From Brachypterus glaber (lineage: Eukaryota; Arthropoda; Insecta; Coleoptera; Kateretidae), in NCBI GenBank assembly GCA_958510825.1, contig OY294049.1:32392774-32456773 (forward strand): a stretch of DNA of 64,000 bases. The letters are read 5' to 3'. The translations under genes were made by a program, and so were the position numbers. Under the pieces are notes generated by a model. The model saw only the letters and a list, made by a program, of their open reading frames with translations. It made no database searches and was not told where the DNA came from. Of the stretch, positions 30,901 to 40,620 are shown piece by piece. Every line of letters starts with the position of its first letter. The first letter of the stretch is position 1.

Positions 30901-31392
30901 TATTACTATTACTATTACTATTACTATTACTATTACTATTACTATTACTATTACTATTACTATTACTATTACTATTACTATTACTATTACTATTACTATT
31001 ACTATTACTATTACTATTACTATTACTATTACTATTACTATTACTATTACTATTACTATTACTATTACTATTACTATTACTATTACTATTACTATTACTA
31101 TTACTATTACTATTACTATTACTATTACTATTACTATTACTATTACTATTACTATTACTATTACTATTACTATTACTATTACTATTACTATTACTATTAC
31201 TATTACTATTACTATTACTATTACTATTACTATTACTATTACTATTACTATTACTATTACTATTACTATTATTACTATTACTATTACTATTACTATTACT
31301 ATTACTATTACTATTATTACTATTACTATTACTATTACTATTACTATTACTATTACTATTACTATTACTATTACTATTACTATTACTATTAC

Positions 31393-31449
<57 letters not shown>
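27882..31449. repeat. compound microsatellite, ~3.57 kb: (ATT)n, (ATTGCT)n, (ATTACT)n, (ATT)n
   Basis: Order on the plus strand: ATT units 27882-27965 (one slip near 27940); about five ATTACT units to ~27993; pure ATTGCT units ~27994-29269 (about 213 copies); pure ATTACT units 29270-31393 (about 354 copies) with extra ATT triplets near 31271 and 31315; ATT units 31394-31449. The two hexamers differ by one G/A transition and do not intermix at the inner boundary. Stop-free frames of up to 1233 codons here are artefacts of the repeat. Confidence 0.97.
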
Positions 31450-31984
31450 CAATTTTTTTATGCTTTATAAATTCATATTTACCACTTCATGCTTTCTGTG
31501 TTTTTGATCTCTCGGTATCGACATCACACAAAAATATAAATTATAAAAGCCATTGTAAACATAATTTTTTCCTTTTTTTACAAAAGTTGATTTAGCTCAA
31601 AGGTTTTGCCACACACAAACCATAGGTTTAGGTGGCAACTCAAAATTATTTCTTAAAAATAAAATATATTAAGCTGATACTTTGTTCTTAGAGTTAATTC
31701 ATACAAATTAGTTATATTTAAACACAAACTGTAAACCTAAAAACTTTGTAAAAAAAATAACTAGAGAAATAAATGTTATTATTATTATTATTTAAGCTTT
31801 AGTTAGGACTTTATTGTATTCATTATTTCTTTAGTCATGTAACTTTGTTTTTTTTTTTTTAATATAATTCTTTTTAAAAAGCCTTTCGTGTTAGTTACTT
31901 CAAAAAAATATTCTTTAGTTTAATTTAATTAGTGAAGTTGAAAAAAAAATTTAGTTTCATTTTCTGGGTACGCTACTGATATAT
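31450..31984. other. no gene seen
   Basis: AT-rich flank of the microsatellite. No frame or repeat pair. Confidence 0.5.
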
Positions 31985-32299
31985 TTTTTATCGAATGGGA
32001 TGGTCTTACACAGCAACTGATCCGCATTGGGTTTTGTCATTTGTAGTATTTTATTAACATGAATATTAACGTAGTAATATATTTCTTAACAATTAAAACA
32101 TTATTAATATATTATTTTAAGTTACATTTTTTGAAATACAGTAACATGACAAGTGCAATTTTGGGTTAACGGATTATTGCATAAGTGCCAGTGAATTTAA
32201 TATATTTTTACAAGAAATAGGGTTTTAGAATATGTATGTTCAAAAAGGCATCAGATCAGTTTATTTATGCTTTTGAATTTCGACTTGGACTATTTAATG

Positions 32300-32458
32300 G
32301 GTATTTTTTAATCTTGGACCTTGGGCCACTTAAAATTAATTTCTAAAAAATTAAATATTTGATTTTTGGGCCACTTAAAATTAATTTCTAAAAAATTAAA
32401 TATTTAATTTTTTGGAAATGAATTTTAAGTGGCCCAAGGTCCAGGATTAAAAAATACC
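32300..32458. mobile_element. palindromic MITE, 159 bp
   Basis: GGTATTTTTTAATCTTGGAC at the left pairs with GTCCAGGATTAAAAAATACC at the right. A ~38-bp internal tandem duplication (GGGCCACTTAAAATTAATTT...) enlarges the left arm. Confidence 0.75.
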
Positions 32459-33688
32459 TACATTACATTTACAAGTATTAACCTAAAAAGTGAAAAACTT
32501 TAAACAACATATACAGATAGAGGGTTACAGCATGCAACATAGTCTAGATAACCTGATAAGAGCTCCTATAAAACCTGCCACAGGCGATTTTTTTTTTAAT
32601 TTTAAGTTGTTAAGATTAAAGTTAAATTAAAAATTTAAAAAATAAAATAACTCCTGGGAGGTTACTCGGTCGTCTTGTTACTTAAGTTGCTACTCTTTGA
32701 ATTTGTATACATCTCACATGTGACCGCATACATAACTAATTCGTTTATTAGTTTAATATATTTAAATTATATTTCTTTACTTAAATTAATAAATAACTTA
32801 ACAAAAATTATAAAAACCTAATATAATCTAATATAAAAATATATCTTTTAATTATAAAATATCTTCCCCACGTTGATTACTCATCTTCCTGTTGTCGCAA
32901 GTCCAGTCAAAACTCTAAGTCTTAAAGGGTTAAAAAATATCGGAAATACCTGTTTCCTGAACTCGGTGATTACATATCTTTCAAACACGAAACTGTTGAT
33001 GGAATACTTGAAGAAGGACAGCTATATGCTGTCATTAACAACAGTATATCAAGTATGCGTGGAACTTTAATTAGGACATTTACCGATGTGATAAAAGAGT
33101 TGTGGTCAGAAGATTCGTCTGAACGGGAACAGTTTCCCTCAAGAGCCAAATCCAGCGTTTCGCCCCCCGATTTATAGGCTACATACAACAGGATGGACAA
33201 GAATTTCTGTAGTACCTTTTAAAGGGACTTCACGAGGACGTTAACAGGGTCACGACAAAACCTAAACCTATTTTGACCAAAATAGACGAAAAATTACGTG
33301 ATTATGAAAAATCTACAAAATGGATCTACGACTCTCGCATTTTGGACCTCTTCGTCGGACAACTGGGTCCTTTCTCTCTCTCTTATACAACACACCGGTC
33401 AACTAAGGTTGTCACATTGTTTGGAATCTTTCACATGGGAAGAATAGTTGGACGGTGATGAAAAACCTACATGTTCAAAATGCAAAGAGCGCCGAAAATG
33501 GACAAAATTCTTTTTAATTCAAAAGTTTCCGAAAATATTAGTAATCCACCTTAAACGCTTCTCCCCGATGAGACAGTTTCAGAGAAAGCTCAGAGTCACC
33601 GTAGACTTCCCTGTAGAAGAATTAGATATGAGCAATTATGCTACAGAGTCCAGATACAACTTATACGCCATTTCAAATCACAGTGGTA

Positions 33689-34621
33689 GAGGAAGGGTAG
33701 CAAATGTGGGCTAGGTCTTGTAATATGGGCTAGGTGGGTTTCTCAGCTATCCGATGCAGTACTCTGCATCCGACTATCGCAAATCGTAAATGGCGAAGTT
33801 AAACTTCCACAGTAAAGATTTATTAATTAATTCATACATTCGTTGACGTTTGAGAATTTATTTTTATTTTCCGTCCTTTTCAGCAAGCCACAGAATTTTT
33901 TTAGGTAAGTTTTTAAATTCCGTTACCTGATAGATAACAACGTTTTCAAAACCATTTCTGCAACAAATTAAAGCCACATAATCGGGCTTTGATGTGTGCT
34001 TATTAGTTTTCTTCTAATTACTGAGTTTTAGACATAACCTCTTTTGTTCTATACACCGAGTATTTTTGCAATATGGGCCATCCCTGTGTTTCTATTATGG
34101 GCTATATAGAACTATGTATTTAAGCCTAGAATTTTTCTAGGAGGCCAAGAAAAGATCAGCAACAGCCAATAATAGAAGAAAATGGAACGAGGGCGATATG
34201 GAACGCGCTATAATAGCGATGAGGCAGTACGAGATGGATACCTTCAAAGCTTTAAAAATGTTTAATATACCAGGTTCTATATTAGGAGTTATTTGATTTA
34301 TTATTTCATTTTAGATATAACTTTTATACTTTTAACTTATTGCGACCAATAAGATTGATTGCCACTTCAAATCTAATATTTATTACACAATTTTTGGGGC
34401 ATCCCATATTTAGGGCCAATTTCAAATCGACACAAAAGTGCACCTTCTCACTATTTACGAAATAATGAATTTATTATTTGTTTAAATCATTATGATATTA
34501 TAACAGGTTGTGACTAATTAATATAGCTATCGTTGGGTACGTTTGGTATTGGAACTAAACTTTTATTTATTTTTTTACAAGAAAAAATAAAATGGGTAGC
34601 CCATATTTGCTTCCTTTCCTC
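33689..34621 (+). mobile_element. pogo-like element inserted in USP pseudogene, TSD TA
   Basis: Terminal inverted repeats GAGGAAGGGTAGCAAATGTG / GAGGAAAGGAAGCAAATATG (followed by GGCTA) are flanked by TA at 33687-33688 and 34622-34623. Removing the element and one TA restores the USP sequence AATCACAGTGG-TA-CCACTAATAGC. TIR-like ATATGGGCTA motifs recur inside (about 33721, 34072, 34099, 34402). Confidence 0.9.
34146..34305 (+). pseudogene. pogo-like transposase N-terminus (HTH_psq-type)
   Basis: The frame reads EAKKRSATANNRRKWNEGDM, then ERAIIAMRQYEMDTFKALKM and FNIPGSILGV before stopping. The spacing of KRKWNEGDMERAI and FNIP-S matches the Pipsqueak-type helix-turn-helix at the start of pogo/Tigger-type transposases, which bind the TIRs. 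The DDE catalytic part is missing, so the element is non-autonomous. Confidence 0.6.
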
Positions 34622-35246
34622 TACCACTAATAGCGGACACTACATCTCCTATTGTAAACATCCCTATAATCACACGTGGCATGAATATAACGATCTGGAG
34701 TATCTTTAATTTCAATAAGATCGATCGTATCAGGTGAAGCCCACATTTTGTTCTGCGAACAGGAAGATGAGTAACCAACGTGGGGAAGATATTTTATAAT
34801 TGAAAGATTTATTTTTATATTAGTTTAGATTAATCTACCTAAGAGTATTATCCCTTTTTCAACATCATATACTTTTTTGCCGACAACAACTTTATCACAT
34901 TTATTTCCTGTTTTTGGATCTTACCCAAAAATACTAAATAAATAAAAGTCTTTTAAACCCTTTTGAAGACGCTATTAAATAGTCCAAGTCGAAATTCAAA
35001 AGCATAAATAAACTGATCTGATGACTTTTTGAACATACTTATTCTAAAACCCTATTTCTTGTAAAAAGATATTAAATTCACTGGCACTTAGGTAAATGCT
35101 TTTATGGAGTAATCCGTTAACCCAAAATTACACTTCTCATGTTACTGTATTCCAAAAAATGTAACTTAAAATAATATAATATTAATATTATTAAATAATG
35201 ATTTACTTTTAAGAAATATATTACTACGTTAATATTCATGTTAATA

Positions 35247-35527
35247 TCCCTTACCCTCCCGAGACTAAACTAATGAAAATTTTTCGATTTAATTGTGTTT
35301 TTTATATTTGCTATGCCTAAAAATAAGAAAAAAGTAATAAAAAATAAACTTATTTTTTGCTCGAGTTTTTATTTCCTTAGAGTTCAGGAGAGCTGTATTA
35401 TACTGAATTAAGTTTGCATATTTGTTTGCATACATAGAAAGTCTATAAAAGTATTTTGGATTAATATTGCCTTAAAGAAAAAATTAAGAAGTAAAGTCAC
35501 AATTGTGACACCCTGGAGGGTAAGGGA
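35247..35527. mobile_element. TA-flanked MITE, 281 bp
   Basis: TIRs TCCCTTACCCTCC and GGAGGGTAAGGGA are flanked by TA at 35245-35246 and 35528-35529. The uninterrupted sequence (GTTAATAAAATAC) is seen in the other arm near 32047-32056, giving a direct empty-site comparison. A short palindrome, GTCACAATTGTGAC, lies near the right end. Confidence 0.9.
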
Positions 35528-35608
35528 TAAAATACTACAGATGACAAAACCCAATGCGGATCAGTTATTGTGTAAGACCATCCCATTGGATAAAAAAAAC
35601 TATATAAA

Positions 35609-35869
35609 AAACAAGTTTTTAAACTTAAAACCCTTCTGTTGATTAAGTATTATGTATAACTAAAAAGTAGAAAACAAGATATACCAATTTACAAAAACGA
35701 ATTTTTTAAAAGAAAAGTTTTGGAATTTGTGATTTCTTTATTTTTGCCAACATTTCCAAAACCCTTCTTTTAAAAAATTAGTTTTTGTAAATTGGTATAT
35801 CTTGTTTTCTACTTTTTAGTTATACATAATACGTAATCAATAGAAGGCGTTTAAGTTTAAAAACTTGTG
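35609..35869. mobile_element. palindromic element, ~261 bp
   Basis: ACAAGTTTTTAAACTTAAAA at the left pairs with the right end, and arms of ~110 bp continue through ATTATGTATAACTAAAAAGT and AGATATACCAATTTACAAAA. It sits between the USP inverted repeat and the truncated gypsy LTR. Confidence 0.8.
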
Positions 35870-35872
35870 TTT

Positions 35873-35895
35873 TGAGTGACTGCAGGTCGTTAACT
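35873..35895 (-). repeat. gypsy 3' LTR stub
   Basis: AGTTAACGACCTGCAGTCAC plus TCA, then the match to the full LTR ends abruptly. Confidence 0.8.
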
Positions 35896-35907
35896 CCTCC
35901 CTCCTTT
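35896..35907 (-). other. polypurine tract (copy 2)
   Basis: Minus-strand AAAGGAGGGAGG directly before the LTR stub, identical to copy 1. Confidence 0.75.
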
Positions 35908-37488
35908 GAATGAAGCTCCCCCTGGGAGGGAAATTTTCTTCCCCTGTGGTTGAAGTTCCATTTCCTCTGGAGTGCTTTCGCTTGGTTTTCTTTGAAGTTG
36001 TTTTCTCAAATATTTTGTGAGAAAAAAGGCACATACGCTGACCAGAATGATATAGAGTGGGATGGTCATGTGTAATGAAAAGTTTTGTTTTCCTCCTGGA
36101 CTGGGATGATGCTGTTAAGCGGGATATTGGTTAAGGCCTTTAGGGTTCTGAGGCCAATTTTAAAGTTTCTTACTTGCTTTTGGGCTGGTTTGAATGATAA
36201 CCCGTTAAGTAAAAGTGGTTTTCCATGGGAAGTTTGTTGGAATTCCAGTTTTTCTTTCCGGAAGTTTATTTGGCAGTCTTTTCCGTTTATTAGCAAAATT
36301 CCTTTTAGGTTATGTACTTCGGTGTCGCTGCTACATTGGACTTGTAGCTTTTCTTCTGCTGTGAAAACGGCTAGATATTGGTTAATTTCTGATATGATTT
36401 CGATGTGGTTTTCGGGAATGTCTACTTTTGTATAGGAGCAGGAGTGTGAGACTTCTTTCAGGTTATATCCTGATTTGCTTGGAAGTGATTGGGACATTGG
36501 TACAATTTACCTTTCGTACAAATGTCATTTAGAGGTATAGTTATGTCTTTTGACATTAAAATATACTTTATTTTAGGAATGATTGTAACAAACTCAGAAT
36601 TAAATTTAGTGGGAATAGGGATTAAATGGTATAAGTTAAAATCTTTTTCATAATTTATGGTAATAGAAAGTAAATAAGTAACTTTTAGGGGTTCAATTTT
36701 ATAATGTAATTTAATATTTTCAAAATCTAAAATATTTTCATAACTTACTTCAAAAGGAAGTTGGCTATGATAATGATCCGAAATTTTCTTTAATTCATAG
36801 AAAAGCTCGTGAGTTTTTATAATGCTAGGATGGAGGGAACCCATCTTGCAAAAAGTTAACGAGTTTTCAATATCTACTAAAATATCTAGAATTGAGTCCA
36901 AACTATTAAAATTTGATTATGTAACTCTTGTGAAAAAAGAACAAATAATTCATTTTGGACTTTTTCAGTTAGGAACTCATTAAGTTGCAAAATTTTCTTT
37001 TTCAGCAAATTTTCATTGTACTGAATATCTAAAATTGTATTGTTAAAATTTTTGATAATATTTTGGTTAATTGAATATTCATTATTTAATTGGGTTTGAA
37101 AATTTATTTGATTATTTTTTATGTGAGCTAAAATACGACTTATTTTTTCTCCGAAATCGTTATCTAAATTTCCTGTGACTGACGGTATAACACTGCCGAG
37201 GCCGTTTATTAAACCTCTTCTATCTCTCTTAAAACTATTTTTATATTCTAAGCTTATGTGACTAAATTTTTCTCCAATTTTATCCTTAGTAAAAATAATT
37301 ATTTTATTATAATTTTCTAACTCTAAGTTATATAAAGTTTTATTTAAAGTTACTGTACTAAATTTACTATACTCTACGTTTAAATTTTCGAATTGGTTAT
37401 ACAGGGGTTTAAGGTCATAAAAGTGTACAAGGGTGTGTTCCGTACGTTGTAGTTTTGCAGGGCCAAGGTTGACGGGGAGTATTCCCAA
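35897..37488 (-). pseudogene. env: errantivirus-like Env (copy 2)
   Basis: Envelope fusion protein, longer at its N-terminus than copy 1. Frames: 36886-37488 (200 codons) with the cleavage site RDRR then GLINGLGSV; 36458-36901; 36066-36497; and a C-terminal part with the membrane anchor in a further frame. The breaks are a one-base loss near 36899 and one near 36085, both absent from copy 1, plus a shift near 36460-36500 that both copies share. At ~37300 it keeps a short stretch (NKIIIFT) absent from copy 1. In the element, Env would allow membrane fusion between cells; this copy cannot make it. Confidence 0.85.
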
Positions 37489-37505
37489 GGTTTGTGTGAT
37501 ATTCT

Positions 37506-37778
37506 TTATGTCGGCTGTCCGTCCAGATGCGAAGGACCTGGAATGGGTTCATTATTAGTTTTTTCGTCAGTCAAATTTCTAAAGTTATAGGGTGTTTTTC
37601 TAGGTCTTTTAATATTTGAGAGGTAATTTTTTTCTACAGTATTATGGTGGGTTGTGGTAATTTTTGTCGTTTTAAGATCAGGGTCAAGACTTCTAATTTT
37701 TTCTGGTTTATATTTATTTTTAGTTTTACTTTGTTTTTGCTTATTTTTAACAAAAATCTTGTCAGGGATTTGGGGCAA
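37506..37778 (-). CDS. basic C-terminal Pol extension or Env leader
   Basis: 90 codons rich in Lys, Thr, Asn and Pro (KQKQSKTKNKYKPEKIRSLD ... PIPGPSHLDGQPT), between integrase and env. It most likely forms the tail of Pol after a frameshift from 37827. There is no recognised domain. Confidence 0.4.
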   Translation of the reverse strand: MPQIPDKIFVKNKQKQSKTKNKYKPEKIRSLDPDLKTTKITTTHHNTVEKNYLSNIKRPRKTPYNFRNLTDEKTNNEPIPGPSHLDGQPT

Positions 37779-37826
37779 ATCTTCCCTGTTTTCGTTACAC
37801 TTATTAATAACTTTTTCTTAAGAGTT

Positions 37827-38846
37827 TTAAAGTCCTTCATTAATTTTTTTGTATAGTAACTTAACTTTTTCTTTGTGACTTAAAATATAATTATTCATAA
37901 TTTGTTTATCTAATTCTAAACTAAGATGGGAATTTGTTTCTAAATGACCTGTCAAAATTTCTGAGGGTTTTAATTTTGTTGAACTGTGTATCGTATTTCT
38001 AATTTCTACAAGTTCATTTTTAAATTCCTTTTGATTGTTAAATAATCTGAAATGCTTCATTAGGGTGGAGTGAAAACGTTCAAGATTTGAATTCGAGTCG
38101 GGGTGTTGAGAACTTATAAAGTGTAATTTTATTTTATGGAGCTCTAAAAGTTCTCTGATGAGACCACCGGTAAAAGAACCGCCATTATCCGAGACAATTT
38201 GTTCAGGGATTGTATGGTGTGTGAAAAATTTAATTAAATTGTTGGCCACCTCAATATTTGTTAAAGTGTTTAATTTATAAGCCTGTGCGTATTTACTAAA
38301 CGCATCAATTATGGTTAGAAATTTAGTTTTTTCAAGGCTTATGCTGTCTATATGCAAGGTTTGAAAGGGTTTAACAGCTGTGGGGGTAATATTAAATTTT
38401 AGATTAAGAGGGTTTCTATCATATTTGGTGATTTGACAAACATCGCAATTATTTATGTAAGTTTGTATCGACCTTCGTTGATTAGGCCAATAGAATACTT
38501 CTTTTATACGATTTTCGGTTTTATCAACTCCCCTATGATTTGTTTTCCCTTCGTGGTAATCTTTGATAAATTGAACTATTTCTATGTCGTCCTGTACGTC
38601 AATTAAAAATTTCGTACACCTAACTAGGTTAATTTGAGAATTTTTAAAATGAGTTTGTAGGACTGTGCTAAATTGCTCATAAATTGGGTCGTCGAAATAA
38701 ACGTAATATTTAATATTTGGTACAAAAAATTCTTTCATTATTTTAATTATGTCATTTTCAAAATTATTTTTTGATATTTGCACAAATATTCTTTGTTTGG
38801 TTTTGTATAGGGAAATTATAAAGGGTTCTATTGGTGCCATTTCCAC
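37827..38846 (-). CDS. gypsy integrase (open, 339 aa)
   Basis: Integrase inserts element cDNA into the genome. An N-terminal zinc-binding HHCC lies at residues ~93-142 (YHEGKTNHRG ... NNCDVCQ). The catalytic DDE core has LHIDSISLEKTKFLTIIDAF (first Asp), QIVSDNGGSFTGG (second Asp) and HPDSNSNLERFHSTL (Glu). All three acidic residues and the zinc ligands are present in one uninterrupted frame, which contrasts with the broken RT and Env. The start Met is internal to the polyprotein; a linker follows upstream in a different frame. Confidence 0.9.
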   Translation of the reverse strand: MEMAPIEPFIISLYKTKQRIFVQISKNNFENDIIKIMKEFFVPNIKYYVYFDDPIYEQFSTVLQTHFKNSQINLVRCTKFLIDVQDDIEIVQFIKDYHEGKTNHRGVDKTENRIKEVFYWPNQRRSIQTYINNCDVCQITKYDRNPLNLKFNITPTAVKPFQTLHIDSISLEKTKFLTIIDAFSKYAQAYKLNTLTNIEVANNLIKFFTHHTIPEQIVSDNGGSFTGGLIRELLELHKIKLHFISSQHPDSNSNLERFHSTLMKHFRLFNNQKEFKNELVEIRNTIHSSTKLKPSEILTGHLETNSHLSLELDKQIMNNYILSHKEKVKLLYKKINEGL

Positions 38847-38849
38847 TTG

Positions 38850-39146
38850 TCATACAACAACTTGGTGTTTGCCATAGTTTACAGGGCAAGTTATTATGGG
38901 GATATTAATTATAGGGTGATCCGCTTGATTTGAATGTACTGTATTTAAGTCGGTATTGTCTGGTTCTCCAAAGTCTATAAGGTCATTATTCGTATTTTCA
39001 TGGCCACCGGGTTCAACTATAAGAGACATATTATCTGCGGTAATATGATCCTTATCTTTGTTTTCGTTATTTAGTTTCTGATAAAAATTTTCCATGTAAT
39101 TCGCTAGGGCGTTATCGTTTGTTACTTTTATTTCTACGCTAGACAT
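38850..39146 (-). CDS. Pol linker between macrodomain and integrase
   Basis: 98 codons, acidic/polar (SSVEIKVTNDNALANYMENF ... IINIPIITCPVNYGKHQ). The frame is continuous upstream with the end of the macrodomain (KIKILIYDTN at about 39190-39220), so it is part of Pol rather than a separate gene. No known motif. Confidence 0.5.
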   Translation of the reverse strand: MSSVEIKVTNDNALANYMENFYQKLNNENKDKDHITADNMSLIVEPGGHENTNNDLIDFGEPDNTDLNTVHSNQADHPIINIPIITCPVNYGKHQVVV

Positions 39147-39186
39147 TTTGTCTAAGGTGTTAGCTATTTTATAGGTTTTTGAAATG

Positions 39187-40122
39187 TTAGTGTCGTAGAT
39201 TAAAATTTTAATTTTGAGAATTTTTGAAAATTAATTTTATTAAATTAAATACTATGTTCCAGTCTAGTTTGTCAAGACCGGATGCTATTTTAGGCATTGC
39301 TATAATGTCATCATTAAAATCTAGACAAAGTTTTTTCAGACTTATTAGTGCTACAATAACGGAGGTATAGGTGGGTTTATCCCTAAAATTGCCCTTAGTA
39401 ATAAGATAATAAATATTTCTTTTGGGGTATCTTAGATAAGCCATCTCTCCTATTTTTTTATTTTGGGTTTTTAGCGTATTAATATGATTAAACTTTTTCC
39501 TAAAATCTAGGGCTATGTCTTTACTCATCGTTAGGCATTCTGAAACACAGTGTGCTAGTGAAATATTTTCGTTACAGTTAAATAGGTTATCGTGCAAAGT
39601 TTTAACATTTCGGTTTTCGACAGACATGTTATTTTTAATTATTTTACTAATGACTGGGTGTTGCTTTATAATTTGGGAGTATGACTCTAAATTATTAATT
39701 TCAACTCTGCTAAGTGCGTCTGCGTTTGTGTTCAATGAACCTTTTTTGTAGCTGACTTCATAGTCGTATTCTTCAAGTTTTAAGCGCCATCTTGTGAGTT
39801 TTGAGTCCGGTTCTTTTAGAGAAAAGAGCCATTGGAGTGGTTTATGATCTGTCAAAATTTTAAAGCGTTTGCCATACAGATAGGGGCGAAAGTATTTCAC
39901 GGCCCTAACTACAGCCAAAAGTTCCCTTTGTATTGTTCTGTATTTAGTCTCTGCAACATTGAGAGTTCTGCTGGCGTAAGCTATTGGCAGATCTTTGCCA
40001 GCTACCTCCTGCGAAAGGACCGAACCAATTGCGAAAATGCTGAAGTCAGTACTAAGAACGAAAGGCTTGGTGAAGTTAGGATATTGCAAAAAATGTTCAT
40101 TTGTCAATAATGTTTTGCACAA
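39187..40122 (-). pseudogene. gypsy RNase H plus TARG1-like macrodomain
   Basis: One frame (39208-40122, 304 codons) with two domains. Residues ~20-150 are RNase H: VLSTDFSIFAIGSVLSQE, YRTIQRELLAVV, FKILTDHKPLQWLF and ADALSRVE. Residues ~172-304 resemble the macrodomain of TARG1/OARD1-type ADP-ribosyl hydrolases: DNLFNCNENISLAHCVSE, MSKDIALDFRKKF, KKIGEMAYLR, YYLITKGNFRDKPTY and AMPKIASGLDKLDW. The Lys of LITK (~243) and the Asp of GLDKLDW (~284), the positions of the TARG1 catalytic pair, are both kept; a Gly-Cys in the last loop is Ala-Ser. The final strand (KIKILIYDTN) lies just past a one-base frameshift. Known family activity is removal of ADP-ribose from proteins; activity here is inferred only. 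Confidence 0.7.
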
Positions 40123-40224
40123 ATTAAAACATTTAATACAATCTGGGTCGTTTACGTTAACTTTGTTACCCTTTTTTAAACAGTTAGTAAAAGGTTTCGT
40201 TATTTTAGCGAAGTCTTTTATAAA

Positions 40225-40620
40225 GAAAATAAAATAAAGACTATTATGTCATCCAGGTACACCAGGCAAAATTTATTGAGTCCATTGCGCGTTGGAGCGT
40301 AGTTGGTGCCGATTTTAGGCCAAATGGCATTCTAAGAAATTCGAAGTGGCCACCTTCAGTAGAAAAAGCAGTTTTTTCTATATCTTCAGGTGCCATTTCT
40401 ATCTGATGAAATCAGGATGCCAAATCTAATGTAGTGAAGTAAACACAGCGTCCCAACTTATCCAAAAGGTCTGTAATATTAGGAATTGGGTATTTATCCC
40501 CTATGGTTTTATCATTGACCTTTCGATAGTCGATAACAATACGCCATCTAGGTTCCACACTAGCATCAGGTTTTTTTGGAACTACCCATATTGGAGAACT
40601 CCACGGGCTGTAAGAGGGGC
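40225..40620 (-). pseudogene. gypsy reverse transcriptase core
   Basis: RT in several frames: [47 protein letters not shown] (first Asp, followed by TGA in place of the usual Gly), [31 protein letters not shown] and [12 protein letters not shown] (catalytic pair). The nonsense codon is near 40409, and at least two frameshifts occur at 40237-40290 and ~40590. Confidence 0.8.

Larger units (their letters stand above)
32885..34774 (+). pseudogene. ubiquitin-specific protease retrocopy (USP2-like), broken
   Basis: Deubiquitinase catalytic domain in pieces. 32928-33000 reads GLKNIGNTCFLNSVITYL, the Cys box with catalytic Cys. Further blocks are SSMRGTLIRTFTDVIKELWS (about 33050), KIDEKLRDYEK, LDLFVGQL, DGDEKPTCSKCKERRKW (second zinc-ribbon CxxC; the first is degraded), FPKILVIHLKRFSPM, and YNLYAISNHSG to 33686. 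After a 933-bp insertion, SGHYISYCKHPYNHTWHEYN gives the His box, then VSGEAHILFCEQEDE and a stop at 34772. Many frameshifts and stops. About 900 bp of intronless coding sequence points to a processed copy. USP2/USP8-like by the conserved blocks; the host parent gene is not in the window. Confidence 0.8.
31985..35595. other. inverted-repeat structure enclosing a USP retrocopy
   Basis: The left arm (31985-32893) and right arm (34758-35590) are inverted copies in their outer ~320 bp (GGGATGGTCTTACAC ... TTCGACTTGGACTATTTAAT) and inner ~50 bp (AATTATAAAATATCTTCCCC to CATCTTCCTGTT). The middle of the left arm is replaced or enlarged (a 159-bp palindrome and about 390 bp of other sequence). The right arm carries a 281-bp MITE. 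The inner end of the right arm is the last codons and 3' flank of the USP pseudogene, so the left arm is an inverted copy of that 3' flank. Confidence 0.75.

Noticed and set aside
27966..31393. Telomere repeat
   Set aside because: Units are ATTGCT/ATTACT, not TTAGG-type, and the array is internal between LINE and unique sequence.
27806..31595. Three stop-free frames of about 1200 codons (poly-Leu, Ile-Thr/Ile-Ala, Ile-Val) across the hexamer array
   Set aside because: They are produced by the repeat itself, with no codon structure; not proteins.
36085..36435. 116-codon plus-strand ORF opposite env (and its counterpart at 8385-8714)
   Set aside because: Antisense shadow of the env frame; the same shadow occurs in both env copies.
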